DNA from: Caldicoprobacter algeriensis
Lineage (GTDB): Bacteria > Bacillota > Clostridia > Caldicoprobacterales > Caldicoprobacteraceae
Length of the DNA: 64,000 nt
NCBI RefSeq assembly: GCF_023838525.1
Contig: NZ_JAHUQD010000010.1
Span: 22,318-86,317, forward strand
Reading direction: 5' to 3'
Shown here: one piece after another, positions 32,610-42,631 of the stretch
Layout of the letters: every line of letters begins with the position of its first letter
Numbering within the stretch: position 1 is the stretch's first letter
The notes under the pieces: model-generated
Told to the model about the DNA's origin: nothing
The model's input: the letters and a program-made list of their open reading frames with translations, nothing else
Database searches by the model: none
Translations under genes and position numbers: made by a program

Positions 32610-35600
32610 ATGCCAAATTTAGAAGAGCTAAAACAACACGCCAGAGAGATCGCCAAAAGCCACAAAGTCAAAAAAGGTGCAACATTATCCCGTAATGTAT
32701 TTCCCAAAATTGATGAGGATATCGAGGTATTGCTTAAGGCCTATAAGATCACAAACGAAGTGGTGAAGAACAAAGGATATATCGTTCCTGCAGCCGAATG
32801 GCTGCTGGACAATTTCTACATGATCGAGGAACACATAAAGGATATTAAGCACAGCTTGAGTCAGGACTATTATTGTGAACTTCCTTTACTGGAAACCGGA
32901 AAATTTAAGGGATTGCCAAGGGTGTATGCGCTGGTTGAGGAGATGCTTTCCTATACCGATGCCAGCTTGAACGATGAGGAGATCAAGGCATTTATAAGTG
33001 GATACCAGTTGGTCACCCCTCTTACCAGCCGTGAACTCTGGGTAATCCCGACAATGATACGCATTGCATTGATAAAGAAAATCCGTGATATATCTGTACA
33101 TATAGTGGAATCGCAAAATTTAAAAAGGGAAGCCGAAAAGTGGGCTGAGCGCTTGTTAGCAGCGCTGGAAGGTACCGAGGAAGACATACAGCGGGCTATT
33201 TCTGAGCACGATAGCGAAATCGGCACCATGGTGCCGGCCTATGCAGAAAGGTTGCTCAAGCGTTTAAGGGAGCAGGGCAGCGAAGCTGCCTCCATCATCA
33301 GATGGATAGATGGCAAGTTGGCGCTTCAAGGTACCAATGCAGAGGAAATCATACAGCAGGAGCACCAGCAACAGGCAGCATATAAGGTATCAATAGGGAA
33401 TGCCATTACCACTCTGCGCTTTTTGGCGGGGATTAAATGGGAAGAGCTTTTTGAGAAATTGAGCATAGTAGAGCAGACGTTGCGCCAGGACCCTGAGGGA
33501 GTTTATGGGAAGATGGAGTTTGCTTCCAGAGATTTTTACCGCCGTCAGGTGGAGGAGCTGGCCAAAGAGGCCGGCGTCAGCGAGTGGGAAGTGGCGCATG
33601 CTGCCATTGATTGTGCCCGTGAATTTGGGAACAACCCGCATGCTGAGGCGCGGCACAGGCATGTGGGATACTACCTTATTGGTAAAGGCAGGAAACAGCT
33701 TGAGGCCAGGCTTAACATCAAGAAAAGCTTTGTCAAAAAGCTGAAGCAGGGAGTAGTCGATCATCCCTACGGCTTTTACTTCGGCTCAATCTCGTTGCTT
33801 ACAGCAGGGTTGTTTGCGCTGTTCTATTTTATTCTATTCAGGTATGGCGACGTAACGGGTTTTTGGGATTTACTGGTAGCCATGCTGGTGGCTGCCATTC
33901 CAATCTTCAGCTTATCGATCGGCATAGTTCACTGGGCTGTTACCCGAATGCTGCCGCCATGCCATCTGCCAAAATTGGAGTTTAAGGATGGCATACCGCC
34001 GGAATACCGCACCCTGGTGATAATCCCTACCCTGTTGTCTAGCGAGAAGAGGGTCAAGGAACTGGTAGAGCAGATGGAGGTCTTTTACCTTGCCAACCAC
34101 GAGAAAAACCTTCATTTTGCTCTAGTGGGCGATTTTAAAGATTCTCCCAATCAAACGGAACCCCAGGATGAAAAGATCGTTGAGACGGCTATAAAAGCTA
34201 TCGAGGAGTTGAATGCCCGCTATAGCGACGAGAGAAAGGACATATTTTTCTATTTCCATCGTTACAGGCAGTGGAATCCGGCTCAGAAGACCTGGATGGG
34301 CTGGGAGCGCAAAAGAGGCGCTATTATTGAGCTTAACCGCTTCTTAAAGGGTAGAGACGATACAAGCTATTACATAAAGGTGGGAGACCTTTCGGCATTA
34401 AAATCCGTCAAGTATATCATCACGCTAGATGCTGATACCCAGCTGCCCAGGGATGCCGCAAAACGCCTGGTGGGCACCATGGCGCATCCACTTAACCGCC
34501 CCCGATTGAATCCATTTATACCTAGGGTGGAAGAAGGCCACGGGCTACTCCAGCCCAGGATAGGGGTGGCTGTGGATAGCGCCAGCCGCTCCTTTTTTGC
34601 TTTGATATTCTCGGGGCAAACCGGTATTGACCCCTATACCACGGCGGTTTCGGATGTGTACCAGGATCTCTTTGGCGAGGGAATATTCACGGGCAAGGGA
34701 ATCTACGACCTGGATGCCTTTTACAACGTATTGGACCAGGCCATTCCCGAAAACACCATTTTGAGCCATGATTTGCTTGAAGGCTGTTATTTGAGGGCCG
34801 GATTGGTGACCGACATAGAATTGATAGACGGCTATCCATCCCATTACGTAGCTTATGCCATGAGGCTGCATCGCTGGGTCCGCGGGGACTGGCAGCTCAT
34901 TCCATGGCTGTTCTCCCGTATAAAAGACGCAAGAGGGAACAGCGCGATAAACCCCCTAAACGCCATATCGAAATGGAAGATACTGGATAATATGAGGCGC
35001 AGCTTGCTGCCGCCTGCGATATTCCTTGCTCTGATGCTGGGCATGACGGTCCTGCCGGGGCCGGTATGGTTGTGGGTAAGCCTTGGGGTACTCACGCTGG
35101 CTTTTCCACTGCTTATGGACGTAATAGGCAACTTTTTGTCGGGGAGCAGAGGGGCTGGCTCTTCCACAAAGCTGGCCGATGCGCTGTTTGGCGCCAGGAG
35201 CCTGACATGGCAGATTGCCTTGTCGTTTGTATTTCTGGCGCACCAAGCCTATCTCATGGCGGATGCCATAGTGCGTACTATTATAAGGGTGGCTTTTACC
35301 CACAAGAGTATGCTGGAATGGGTAACTGCGGCAGATGCCGAGCGAAGCTTTAAGGGGCAGCTTTCCGACTTTTGGAGGAAGATGTGGCCCGGGACAGCGG
35401 TTGCGGCTTTCTTCTTCGGATGGATTGTCTTTTTCAATCCTGTGCTATGGGCTGGAACTGCGGCCTTGTCGATATTGTGGGGCTTGTCCCCGTGGATAGC
35501 CTATTGCATAAGTCGGCCGAAGCAAAAGCAGGTTCCCAATTTGTCGCAGGAACAGATTTTGAAGCTCAGGTTGATCGCCAGAAAGATATGGCGGTTCTTT

Positions 35601-38600
35601 GAGGATTTCGTTGGTCCGGAGGATAACTGGTTGCCGCCCGACAATTATCAGGAGGACCCACCTGTTGGCGTGGCGCACAGAACCTCGCCCACCAACATCG
35701 GTTTGTACCTCATGTCTATTCTGGCGGCACGTGACCTGGGCTATATAGGCACGCTGGAGGCTATCGAGAGGCTTGATCGTACCATTTCCACCATTGAGAG
35801 GATGGAAAAGGCCGAAGGCCATCTATATAACTGGTATAACACCACCACGCTGGAGCCGCTTAAACCCCGCATCATATCGTCGGTTGATAGCGGCAATCTG
35901 GTGGGTTATCTGATTGTCATCAAGCAGGGCATTGAAGACCTTTTGAAAAGGCCGCTTATAGGCAAAGAGATGCTGGAAGGGTTAAGGGATACGCTGATGC
36001 TTTACGAGCAAAAATGGGATGGCTTGCTTGGCAAGCTAGTGATCAGTGACGGCGTTACCCTTACCGGTTGGAGGACCCTGCTTGATGACATAAAACAAGA
36101 GAAGGGTGGCATTGATAGATACATCGGCCTTTATTTGCAGGAGCTGGATTGCCTAGTGCCATGGGTGTCAATGCTGTGCAGCGTGCCTGAACAGCTGAAG
36201 GATGAGCAAAGAGGATATGCTGAGACTGCCAAAAAGTTCAACCACCTGGCAGAGCAGCTCAATAATGGATTTTCGCTGGAATGGCTGCTGGATAACTATC
36301 CCCTTGTTTTGGATATTCTATCGGAGGTCATGCAGTCACTATATGAAAAAGGGCATGCAGATGAAAAAGCTCAAAAGCTCAAGAGCTGGTTTAAAGATTT
36401 TGAGCTGGCCCTGGCAAAGTCACATGCTGCTGTAAAGGATTTTGCACAGCGTTGCAACGATTTAAGCTGTAGAATTGACCAATTGGTCCGCAATACCAAC
36501 TTCCGGGTGGTGTACGATTCTAACCTAGAGCTGTTCTCCGTGGGTTACGACGTGGAAAAGGGCAAGCTCATAAAGAGCTATTATGATCTTCTGGCATCCG
36601 AGGCGAGACAGGCCAGCTTTGTGGCCATAGCAAAGGGTGACGTGCCGCAGAAGCACTGGTTCCGTTTGGGGCGACCTCTAACCATGGTAGGGGATTACAA
36701 GGTGCTGCTGTCGTGGAGCGGTACCATGTTTGAATATATGATGCCGCTTTTGGTAATGAGGAACTATGATTATACCCTATTGGATGAGACATATACAGCG
36801 GCGGTGGAGGCTCAGATTCAATATGGGGAACAGCGCCGTGTACCCTGGGGGGTATCGGAATCCGCTTTTTATGCCTTTGACTTGCATCTCAACTATCAGT
36901 ATAAAGCTTTTGGCGTACCCAAGCTAGGGCTTAAACGCGGGCTCATAAACGACATAGTCATTGCCCCCTATGCCACCCTTTTGGCCTTGCCGGTAAATCC
37001 CGTTGCAGCAGTCAAAAACGTTGAAGCCCTTATCGCGGAGGGGGCAGATGGCACTTACGGGTTATACGAGGCCATTGACTATACTCCTGAACGCCTGCCC
37101 CAGAAGAAGAGGAGGATGGTGGTAAAGAGCTTTATGGCCCACCACCAGGGTATGGCATTGCTGGCGCTGAATAACTTCTTAAACGACAACATCATGCAGG
37201 AGAGGTTCCATGCTTCTCCCATGGTTCGCGCTACCGAACTGTTGCTGCAGGAGCGCATCCCTGAAAAAGAGATATTTATAAAAGACCGCAGCGAAAAGCC
37301 TCTGGATGTGGAGACAGAAAAGGTAAAATATCACGAGATCAGGCCAAGAAGACGATTTTCTGTACCCACTACCGAGATACCCGAGGTGCATCTGCTGTCC
37401 AATGGCGCGTATTCGGTAATGATTACGGCCGGCGGCAGCGGTTTCAGCCAGATGCACGGGATGGTGGTTAACCGCTGGTGCGAGGATTTTACCCTGGAAG
37501 GGCACGGCATGTTTTTTTACATAAAAAACCTGAACTCAAACGAGTTTTGGTCGGCTACCTATAATCCCACCAGGGTTATGCCTGGTGAGTACCGTGTGGT
37601 ATTTGAACCGGATCACGCTGTATTCTTAAGAAGGGATGGCAATATCGAAACCCTTACAGAGGTGGCGGTATCCACTGAGCATAATGCTGAGATAAGGAGA
37701 ATAAGCCTTACCAATCATAGCCAACATGGACGGGTGGTGGAAGTTACCAGCTATTTTGAGCCTGTGCTGTCATCGTTGGCCGATGATATGGCGCACCGCG
37801 CATTCAATAACCTCTTTGTTGAAACCGAGTATGTACCTGAGTACAATACCCTTTTGGCCAGAAGAAGGCCGCGAAAGCCCCATCACAAGTCCGTATGGCT
37901 GGTCCATACCTTTGCGCTGGAAGGCGAAGCTATAGGCGAACCGCAATACGAAACCGACAGGGCCCGTTTTATTGGCAGGGGAAGAGACCTGTCTTTCCCG
38001 CAGGTAATGGAGCCGGAACACCCATTGTCCAATACAGCGGGGGCGGTGGTGGACCCCATCATGAGCTTGAGGCAGAGAATAGCCATTCCGCCTGGCAAGA
38101 CTGCAAAGATATCTTTTATGGTGGCGGTGGCCGACAGCCGCGAGGCTGCCATTTCACTTGCAAAGGAGTACAGGAGTGGCTCTGTTGCCTCCCGCGCCTT
38201 TGAGCTGGCGTGGACCCACAGCCAGGTTGAGATGCGCTACCTCAATATAACCTCGGGGCAGGTCAACCTGTACCTGAAGATGGCATCTCATATACTCTAT
38301 CCTACCCCTGTGCAGAGAAACAAGGAGGAGCTCTTAAGGAAAAATCGAAAGGGACAGTCGGGCCTGTGGGCGTACGGTATTTCGGGAGACATCCCAATCG
38401 TGGTGGTTGAGGTAAGCAAGCTGGAACACATGGAACTGGTCAGGCAGGTTTTAACAGCTCATGAGTACTGGCGCCTCAAAGGCTTAAATGTGGATCTGGT
38501 GCTGCTCAACGAGTATGGCAGCAGCTATGAGCAGCCTGTGCAGGAGAGGCTGCAGGATTTGGTTATGATAAGCCATGCCAGGGATTTACAGAACAAGCCG

Positions 38601-41216
38601 GGAGGGGTGTACATCATACAGGGGGTTTTTATGCCCGAGGAGGATAAAAACCTGTTGAAAGCTGTTGCGCGGCTGGTGCTATCGGGCGATGGTGGCAGCA
38701 TATCATCACAGCTCAAGTTTTATGAACCAAAAGAGGCTTTACCACCTGCGTTAACTGTAACAGCACTGCCGGTTCACGAAGAAGAGATATTGGATGAAAA
38801 AGATGAAGAACTTATATTTTTCAACGAACTGGGAGGGTTCAGCCGCGATGGCCGGGAATACGTCATCAGGTTACAGCACGGCAAATGCACCCCTATGCCA
38901 TGGAGCAACGTTGTATCCAACAGCCGGTTTGGTTTCCTGGTCACCGAATCGGGAGGCGGGTATACATGGTGTAAGAATAGCCGGCAGAACAAGTTGACGC
39001 CCTGGTCCAATGACCCGGTAATTGATCCGCCCGGTGAGGTCATCTATTTAAGGGATGAGGACACCGGTGAGGTTTGGACCATAACGCCATCCCCTGTTCG
39101 GGAGAGTCAGCCCTATATAGTGCGCCACGGGCAGGGCTATACGATATTTGAACACACCAGCCACGGGCTTGTGCAGCGTCAGGAGATGTTCGTGCCTTTG
39201 GAATACCCTGTGAAGATTTCAAAGGTGGTTTTAAGAAACGATTCTAAATGGAGCAAGAGGATTACCCTTACGTATTATGTTGAATGGGTGCTGGGCGTTC
39301 AGCGGCATGGTACTAGCCAGTTTATCATAACCGAGTGGGATGAGCAAACGGGTGCCTTGCTGGCACGAAACGCTTACAACGAAGAGTATGCCGAACGGGT
39401 AGCATTTATCGCGGCTAACCTACCTGTATCCTCCTATACATGCGACAGGACCGAATTTTTAGGCAGAAACGGCAGCATACAAACTCCAGCTGCCCTGCAG
39501 AGGATCGGTCTTTCCGGGCGAGTGGGTGCGGGCTATGACCCGTGCGGTGCGCTGCAGGTGAGAATAACCCTGGAGCCGGGAGAACAGAAGGAGATTGTAT
39601 GTTTACTGGGACAGGGTGAAAACCTGGACGAAGTGCGGCAGATAATAAGTCTATACAGGGATGTTGAAAAGGTGGACCAGGAGCTTAAAAACGTAAAGAA
39701 ATTCTGGGATGGGGTCTTGGGAACTGTGCAGGTCAGCACGCCAGACCCATCCATGGACCTGCTGCTCAACCGTTGGTTGGTGTACCAGGTGCTTTCCTGC
39801 AGGATGTGGGGCAGGACCAGCTTTTATCAAGCGAGCGGTGCCTATGGATTCAGGGACCAGCTGCAGGATTCCCTGGCACTGGTTTATAGTTTGTCGGATC
39901 TTGTACGGCAGCACATCATCGAAGCCAGTGCACATCAGTTTGTCGAGGGAGATGTGCAGCACTGGTGGCACATGCCTTATAAAGGGATTCGCACGCGGAT
40001 GTCTGATGATCTGCTGTTCCTGCCGTTTGTGGCAGCCGACTACGTAAAGATTACCGGCGACTGGAGTGTACTCGATGAAGAGGTCTATTTCCTTGAAGAT
40101 GAGCCTTTGGCGCCCGAAGAGATGGAGCGTTACAGCGTTCCCCGCATCTCACAGAGCAAGGCTACTGTCTACGAACACTGCATACGGGCCATAGAACGTG
40201 CGCTTAAGTTTGGTCCGCATGGGCTGCCGCTTATGGGTACGGGGGACTGGAACGATAGCATGGACAATGTAGGAAGAAAAGGAAGGGGCGAAAGCGTATG
40301 GCTGGGATGGTTCCTGTACACCACGCTGCAGCGCTTTATACCGATTTGTGAAGCCAGAGGGGATGAAGAGCGGGCTAAAAGCTTCAGAGAGATAGCTAGC
40401 AGTATCCTAAATGCTATTGAAAAACACGGCTGGGACGGTGGATGGTACAGAAGGGCTTACTTTGATGACGGAACGCCGCTAGGGTCTGAGCAAAATGACG
40501 AGTGCCAGATAGACTCGATATCTCAGTCCTGGGCGGTTATCTCGGAGGCCGCAAACCCCAACCGGGTTCGCGAGTCCATGAGGGCTTTAGAAAATTATCT
40601 GATTCGCCGTGAGGAGGGGATTATACGCCTGTTCACTCCGCCATTTGATAAGACCCATCTGGAACCGGGATACATCAAAGGTTATATTCCGGGTGTGAGG
40701 GAAAACGGCGGGCAGTACACCCATGCAGCGGTGTGGGTGATTATGGCCTTTGCCAAGCTGGGCGATGGCAATAAGGCCGCTGAGTTGTTTAACTTGATCA
40801 ATCCCATAAACCATGCGCGCACCTGGATCGAGCTGTCGAGATACAAGGTAGAACCGTACGTAATGGCGGCAGATGTATATTCCACGCAGCTTTATGTGGG
40901 TAGAGGAGGATGGACCTGGTATACCGGTTCGGCGGCCTGGATGTACAGGGTAGGACTTGAACACATACTGGGATTTAAGCTGGAAGGCGAATACTTGATT
41001 GTGGACCCCTGTATACCTCAGTCGTGGAGCAAATACGAGATCAGCTACAATTACAAGAACAGCGCATACCACATCATCGTAGAGAACCCGCAAGGGGTCA
41101 GCAAGGGCGTCAGAACCGTACTGCTAGATGGGCAGAAGCTGCCGGACGGAAGGATCCCCCTTGTGGATGACGGCATACGCCATGAGGTGCGCGTCATACT
41201 GGGGACCGGTGTATAG
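32610..41216 (+). CDS. Cyclic beta-1,2-glucan synthase (GT84 / cyclisation domain / GH94)
   Basis: A single 2868-residue membrane enzyme that makes cyclic beta-1,2-glucan from UDP-glucose, essentially the length of Brucella Cgs. An N-terminal region (~1-385) is followed by two membrane segments (~390-447). The GT84 transferase (~465-790) has YIITLDADTQLPRD near 600-614. Further membrane segments lie at ~797-975. A middle domain (~990-1540) corresponds to the cyclising transglycosylase (GH189 type). GH94 beta-sandwich and (alpha/alpha)6 modules follow (~1590-2868), with the phosphorylase-like catalytic motif GTGDWNDSMD near 2543-2552. ATG 32610 is chosen because AAAGGGGA lies 6-7 bases upstream. 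The gene stands alone; the product may be an osmoprotectant or surface glucan. Confidence 0.93.
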   Translation: MPNLEELKQHAREIAKSHKVKKGATLSRNVFPKIDEDIEVLLKAYKITNEVVKNKGYIVPAAEWLLDNFYMIEEHIKDIKHSLSQDYYCELPLLETGKFKGLPRVYALVEEMLSYTDASLNDEEIKAFISGYQLVTPLTSRELWVIPTMIRIALIKKIRDISVHIVESQNLKREAEKWAERLLAALEGTEEDIQRAISEHDSEIGTMVPAYAERLLKRLREQGSEAASIIRWIDGKLALQGTNAEEIIQQEHQQQAAYKVSIGNAITTLRFLAGIKWEELFEKLSIVEQTLRQDPEGVYGKMEFASRDFYRRQVEELAKEAGVSEWEVAHAAIDCAREFGNNPHAEARHRHVGYYLIGKGRKQLEARLNIKKSFVKKLKQGVVDHPYGFYFGSISLLTAGLFALFYFILFRYGDVTGFWDLLVAMLVAAIPIFSLSIGIVHWAVTRMLPPCHLPKLEFKDGIPPEYRTLVIIPTLLSSEKRVKELVEQMEVFYLANHEKNLHFALVGDFKDSPNQTEPQDEKIVETAIKAIEELNARYSDERKDIFFYFHRYRQWNPAQKTWMGWERKRGAIIELNRFLKGRDDTSYYIKVGDLSALKSVKYIITLDADTQLPRDAAKRLVGTMAHPLNRPRLNPFIPRVEEGHGLLQPRIGVAVDSASRSFFALIFSGQTGIDPYTTAVSDVYQDLFGEGIFTGKGIYDLDAFYNVLDQAIPENTILSHDLLEGCYLRAGLVTDIELIDGYPSHYVAYAMRLHRWVRGDWQLIPWLFSRIKDARGNSAINPLNAISKWKILDNMRRSLLPPAIFLALMLGMTVLPGPVWLWVSLGVLTLAFPLLMDVIGNFLSGSRGAGSSTKLADALFGARSLTWQIALSFVFLAHQAYLMADAIVRTIIRVAFTHKSMLEWVTAADAERSFKGQLSDFWRKMWPGTAVAAFFFGWIVFFNPVLWAGTAALSILWGLSPWIAYCISRPKQKQVPNLSQEQILKLRLIARKIWRFFEDFVGPEDNWLPPDNYQEDPPVGVAHRTSPTNIGLYLMSILAARDLGYIGTLEAIERLDRTISTIERMEKAEGHLYNWYNTTTLEPLKPRIISSVDSGNLVGYLIVIKQGIEDLLKRPLIGKEMLEGLRDTLMLYEQKWDGLLGKLVISDGVTLTGWRTLLDDIKQEKGGIDRYIGLYLQELDCLVPWVSMLCSVPEQLKDEQRGYAETAKKFNHLAEQLNNGFSLEWLLDNYPLVLDILSEVMQSLYEKGHADEKAQKLKSWFKDFELALAKSHAAVKDFAQRCNDLSCRIDQLVRNTNFRVVYDSNLELFSVGYDVEKGKLIKSYYDLLASEARQASFVAIAKGDVPQKHWFRLGRPLTMVGDYKVLLSWSGTMFEYMMPLLVMRNYDYTLLDETYTAAVEAQIQYGEQRRVPWGVSESAFYAFDLHLNYQYKAFGVPKLGLKRGLINDIVIAPYATLLALPVNPVAAVKNVEALIAEGADGTYGLYEAIDYTPERLPQKKRRMVVKSFMAHHQGMALLALNNFLNDNIMQERFHASPMVRATELLLQERIPEKEIFIKDRSEKPLDVETEKVKYHEIRPRRRFSVPTTEIPEVHLLSNGAYSVMITAGGSGFSQMHGMVVNRWCEDFTLEGHGMFFYIKNLNSNEFWSATYNPTRVMPGEYRVVFEPDHAVFLRRDGNIETLTEVAVSTEHNAEIRRISLTNHSQHGRVVEVTSYFEPVLSSLADDMAHRAFNNLFVETEYVPEYNTLLARRRPRKPHHKSVWLVHTFALEGEAIGEPQYETDRARFIGRGRDLSFPQVMEPEHPLSNTAGAVVDPIMSLRQRIAIPPGKTAKISFMVAVADSREAAISLAKEYRSGSVASRAFELAWTHSQVEMRYLNITSGQVNLYLKMASHILYPTPVQRNKEELLRKNRKGQSGLWAYGISGDIPIVVVEVSKLEHMELVRQVLTAHEYWRLKGLNVDLVLLNEYGSSYEQPVQERLQDLVMISHARDLQNKPGGVYIIQGVFMPEEDKNLLKAVARLVLSGDGGSISSQLKFYEPKEALPPALTVTALPVHEEEILDEKDEELIFFNELGGFSRDGREYVIRLQHGKCTPMPWSNVVSNSRFGFLVTESGGGYTWCKNSRQNKLTPWSNDPVIDPPGEVIYLRDEDTGEVWTITPSPVRESQPYIVRHGQGYTIFEHTSHGLVQRQEMFVPLEYPVKISKVVLRNDSKWSKRITLTYYVEWVLGVQRHGTSQFIITEWDEQTGALLARNAYNEEYAERVAFIAANLPVSSYTCDRTEFLGRNGSIQTPAALQRIGLSGRVGAGYDPCGALQVRITLEPGEQKEIVCLLGQGENLDEVRQIISLYRDVEKVDQELKNVKKFWDGVLGTVQVSTPDPSMDLLLNRWLVYQVLSCRMWGRTSFYQASGAYGFRDQLQDSLALVYSLSDLVRQHIIEASAHQFVEGDVQHWWHMPYKGIRTRMSDDLLFLPFVAADYVKITGDWSVLDEEVYFLEDEPLAPEEMERYSVPRISQSKATVYEHCIRAIERALKFGPHGLPLMGTGDWNDSMDNVGRKGRGESVWLGWFLYTTLQRFIPICEARGDEERAKSFREIASSILNAIEKHGWDGGWYRRAYFDDGTPLGSEQNDECQIDSISQSWAVISEAANPNRVRESMRALENYLIRREEGIIRLFTPPFDKTHLEPGYIKGYIPGVRENGGQYTHAAVWVIMAFAKLGDGNKAAELFNLINPINHARTWIELSRYKVEPYVMAADVYSTQLYVGRGGWTWYTGSAAWMYRVGLEHILGFKLEGEYLIVDPCIPQSWSKYEISYNYKNSAYHIIVENPQGVSKGVRTVLLDGQKLPDGRIPLVDDGIRHEVRVILGTGV

Positions 41217-41226
41217 TTGCCGGTCC
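41203..41226 (+). terminator. Hairpin overlapping the glucan synthase stop
   Basis: GGACCGG (41203-41209) pairs with CCGGTCC (41220-41226) around the TAG stop codon. TTCATTATTG follows. The T-tract is interrupted, so it is a moderate terminator candidate. Confidence 0.5.
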
Positions 41227-41278
41227 TTCATTATTGTTTAAGCTTGAGTTTAAATTTGAATGCTTATGCGGTGTTTGC

Positions 41279-41308
41279 TTGACACAAAGAGAAAGGCATG
41301 CGTATAAT
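41279..41308 (+). promoter_or_regulatory. Sigma-A promoter
   Basis: Perfect hexamers TTGACA (41279-41284) and TATAAT (41303-41308) are separated by 18 bp. The next coding start is the 36-codon gene at 41426, then the hydrolase gene at 41623. The leader of about 110 nt is A/T-rich. Confidence 0.75.
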
Positions 41309-41425
41309 ATTTGTGTAAAAACTGTAAAATATAAAATTTTTAATAATGTTGTATTACGTTTTAGCTGCAAATTTTTAAAATAGAATCGAAAATTTGTTAA
41401 AGAGGTATACAGGGAGAGTTTATAA

Positions 41426-41536
41426 ATGAAAAATGGTTTAAGTGACAATGAAAGGTTTATATTAATGGTATTGTTCGGTATAATAACATTCATTGAACTA
41501 GCAACGGGTTTTTTTACTCAGAAGCACATCCTCTAA
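41426..41536 (+). CDS. 36-residue single-span membrane protein
   Basis: A short frame from ATG 41426 to TAA 41536, with AGGGAGAG (41411-41418) eight bases upstream and a consensus promoter before that. The product begins MKNGLSDNERFILMVLFGI. It has a charged, hydrophilic first ten residues and one hydrophobic segment (~11-28, FILMVLFGIITFIELATG), then a short basic end (FFTQKHIL). No family is recognised. Codon structure, ribosome binding site and promoter support expression. It precedes the hydrolase gene by 86 bp and may be co-transcribed with it. Confidence 0.5.
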   Translation: MKNGLSDNERFILMVLFGIITFIELATGFFTQKHIL

Positions 41537-41622
41537 TAAAATTGTTACCTTATATGGCAATGACTATCTATGTTTCAATAAGGACTTGGTTGTGAAAAAA
41601 TAAAAAGTAAAGGAGTGTTGCA

Positions 41623-42516
41623 ATGTATCTGGCGACTTTTAAAGTAGGAGATAAAGAGGACTGGGGGCTTGTAAGGCCTGAGGGGGGGCTCATCTGCCCT
41701 GCCCGCCTTTGGCTAGGGGAAGCTGCACCGCCAACTCTTCTTGAGTTTATACGGTCATCAGCTGTTTCAGATGGTGTAAGATTGGGGGTATCTGCGCCAC
41801 CTCCACTGGGTGATAAATGGATCAATGTGGATGATGTGGAACTTCTAGCTCCAATTCCCAAGCCGATACGCAATATATTCTGTGTAGGGAAGAATTATTT
41901 GGAACACATAGAAGAGCTTAATAAAGATGGCAAAATATCAGGGGCGAACACCCAGTATCCACAGTATTTCACCAAAGCCACTCATACAGTTATCGGGCCG
42001 TTTGCCGAAATTTCGCTGCACTCGGATATTACATCACAGGTGGATTATGAAGCAGAACTAGCGGTTATTATAGGGAAAAAGGGCATTAATATTCCTGAAG
42101 AAGAAGCGATGGACTATGTATTCGGATATACCATTATCAATGATGTGACGGCCAGGGACCTGCAGAAGAATCACAACCAATGGTTCAAAGGCAAGAGCCT
42201 GGATGGATTTTGTCCTATGGGTCCGTGGATTGTGACCAGAGACGAGATTGGTGAGCCGGTTGAACTCGATATTTTGAGCCGGGTAAATGGGGAGCTGCGC
42301 CAAAGCTCAAATACTCGCAATATGATATTTAGCATTCCAAAGCTCATAAGCATACTTTCACAGGGCCTCACGCTGGAGCCGGGGGATATACTGGCTACGG
42401 GGACTCCGGCGGGGGTGGGTATGGGGTTTGACCCGCCTAAGTTTTTAAAGCCCGGCTATGTGGTGAGGATTGAGATAGAGAAGATAGGCTATATAGAGAA
42501 TAGATTCGTTGAATAG
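41623..42516 (+). CDS. Fumarylacetoacetate hydrolase family protein
   Basis: A 297-residue enzyme of the FAA hydrolase superfamily, which hydrolyses or decarboxylates C-C bonds of acylpyruvates and 2-oxo acids using a divalent metal. It starts at ATG 41623 behind AAAGGAG. Residues 1-70 are the N-terminal FAH domain. The core carries NIFCVGKNYLEHIEE, VDYEAELAVIIGKKG with metal-binding Glu, GYTIINDVTARDLQ and PGDILATGTPAGVGMG. Substrates range from fumarylpyruvate to oxaloacetate; the specific one cannot be told. A long hairpin follows at 42566-42621, convergent with the ABC exporter genes. Confidence 0.9.
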   Translation: MYLATFKVGDKEDWGLVRPEGGLICPARLWLGEAAPPTLLEFIRSSAVSDGVRLGVSAPPPLGDKWINVDDVELLAPIPKPIRNIFCVGKNYLEHIEELNKDGKISGANTQYPQYFTKATHTVIGPFAEISLHSDITSQVDYEAELAVIIGKKGINIPEEEAMDYVFGYTIINDVTARDLQKNHNQWFKGKSLDGFCPMGPWIVTRDEIGEPVELDILSRVNGELRQSSNTRNMIFSIPKLISILSQGLTLEPGDILATGTPAGVGMGFDPPKFLKPGYVVRIEIEKIGYIENRFVE

Positions 42517-42565
42517 GAGTTAAGTTTGATTTTATATATGAAGTCTGGTACTTGGGCTGGAGTAT

Positions 42566-42621
42566 ATGAGTGATATCCTCTTCCGATTCCTTTAATTCTT
42601 TGAGAAGAGGACATCACTCAT
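42566..42621 (+). terminator. Long hairpin between convergent genes
   Basis: ATGAGTGAT-A-TCCTCTTC (42566-42583) pairs with GAAGAGGA-C-ATCACTCAT (42604-42621), 17 pairs with one mismatch and a 20-nt loop. Neither side has a good T-tract. It probably marks the transcription ends of both convergent units. Confidence 0.5.
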
Positions 42622-42631
42622 GCATTTATTT

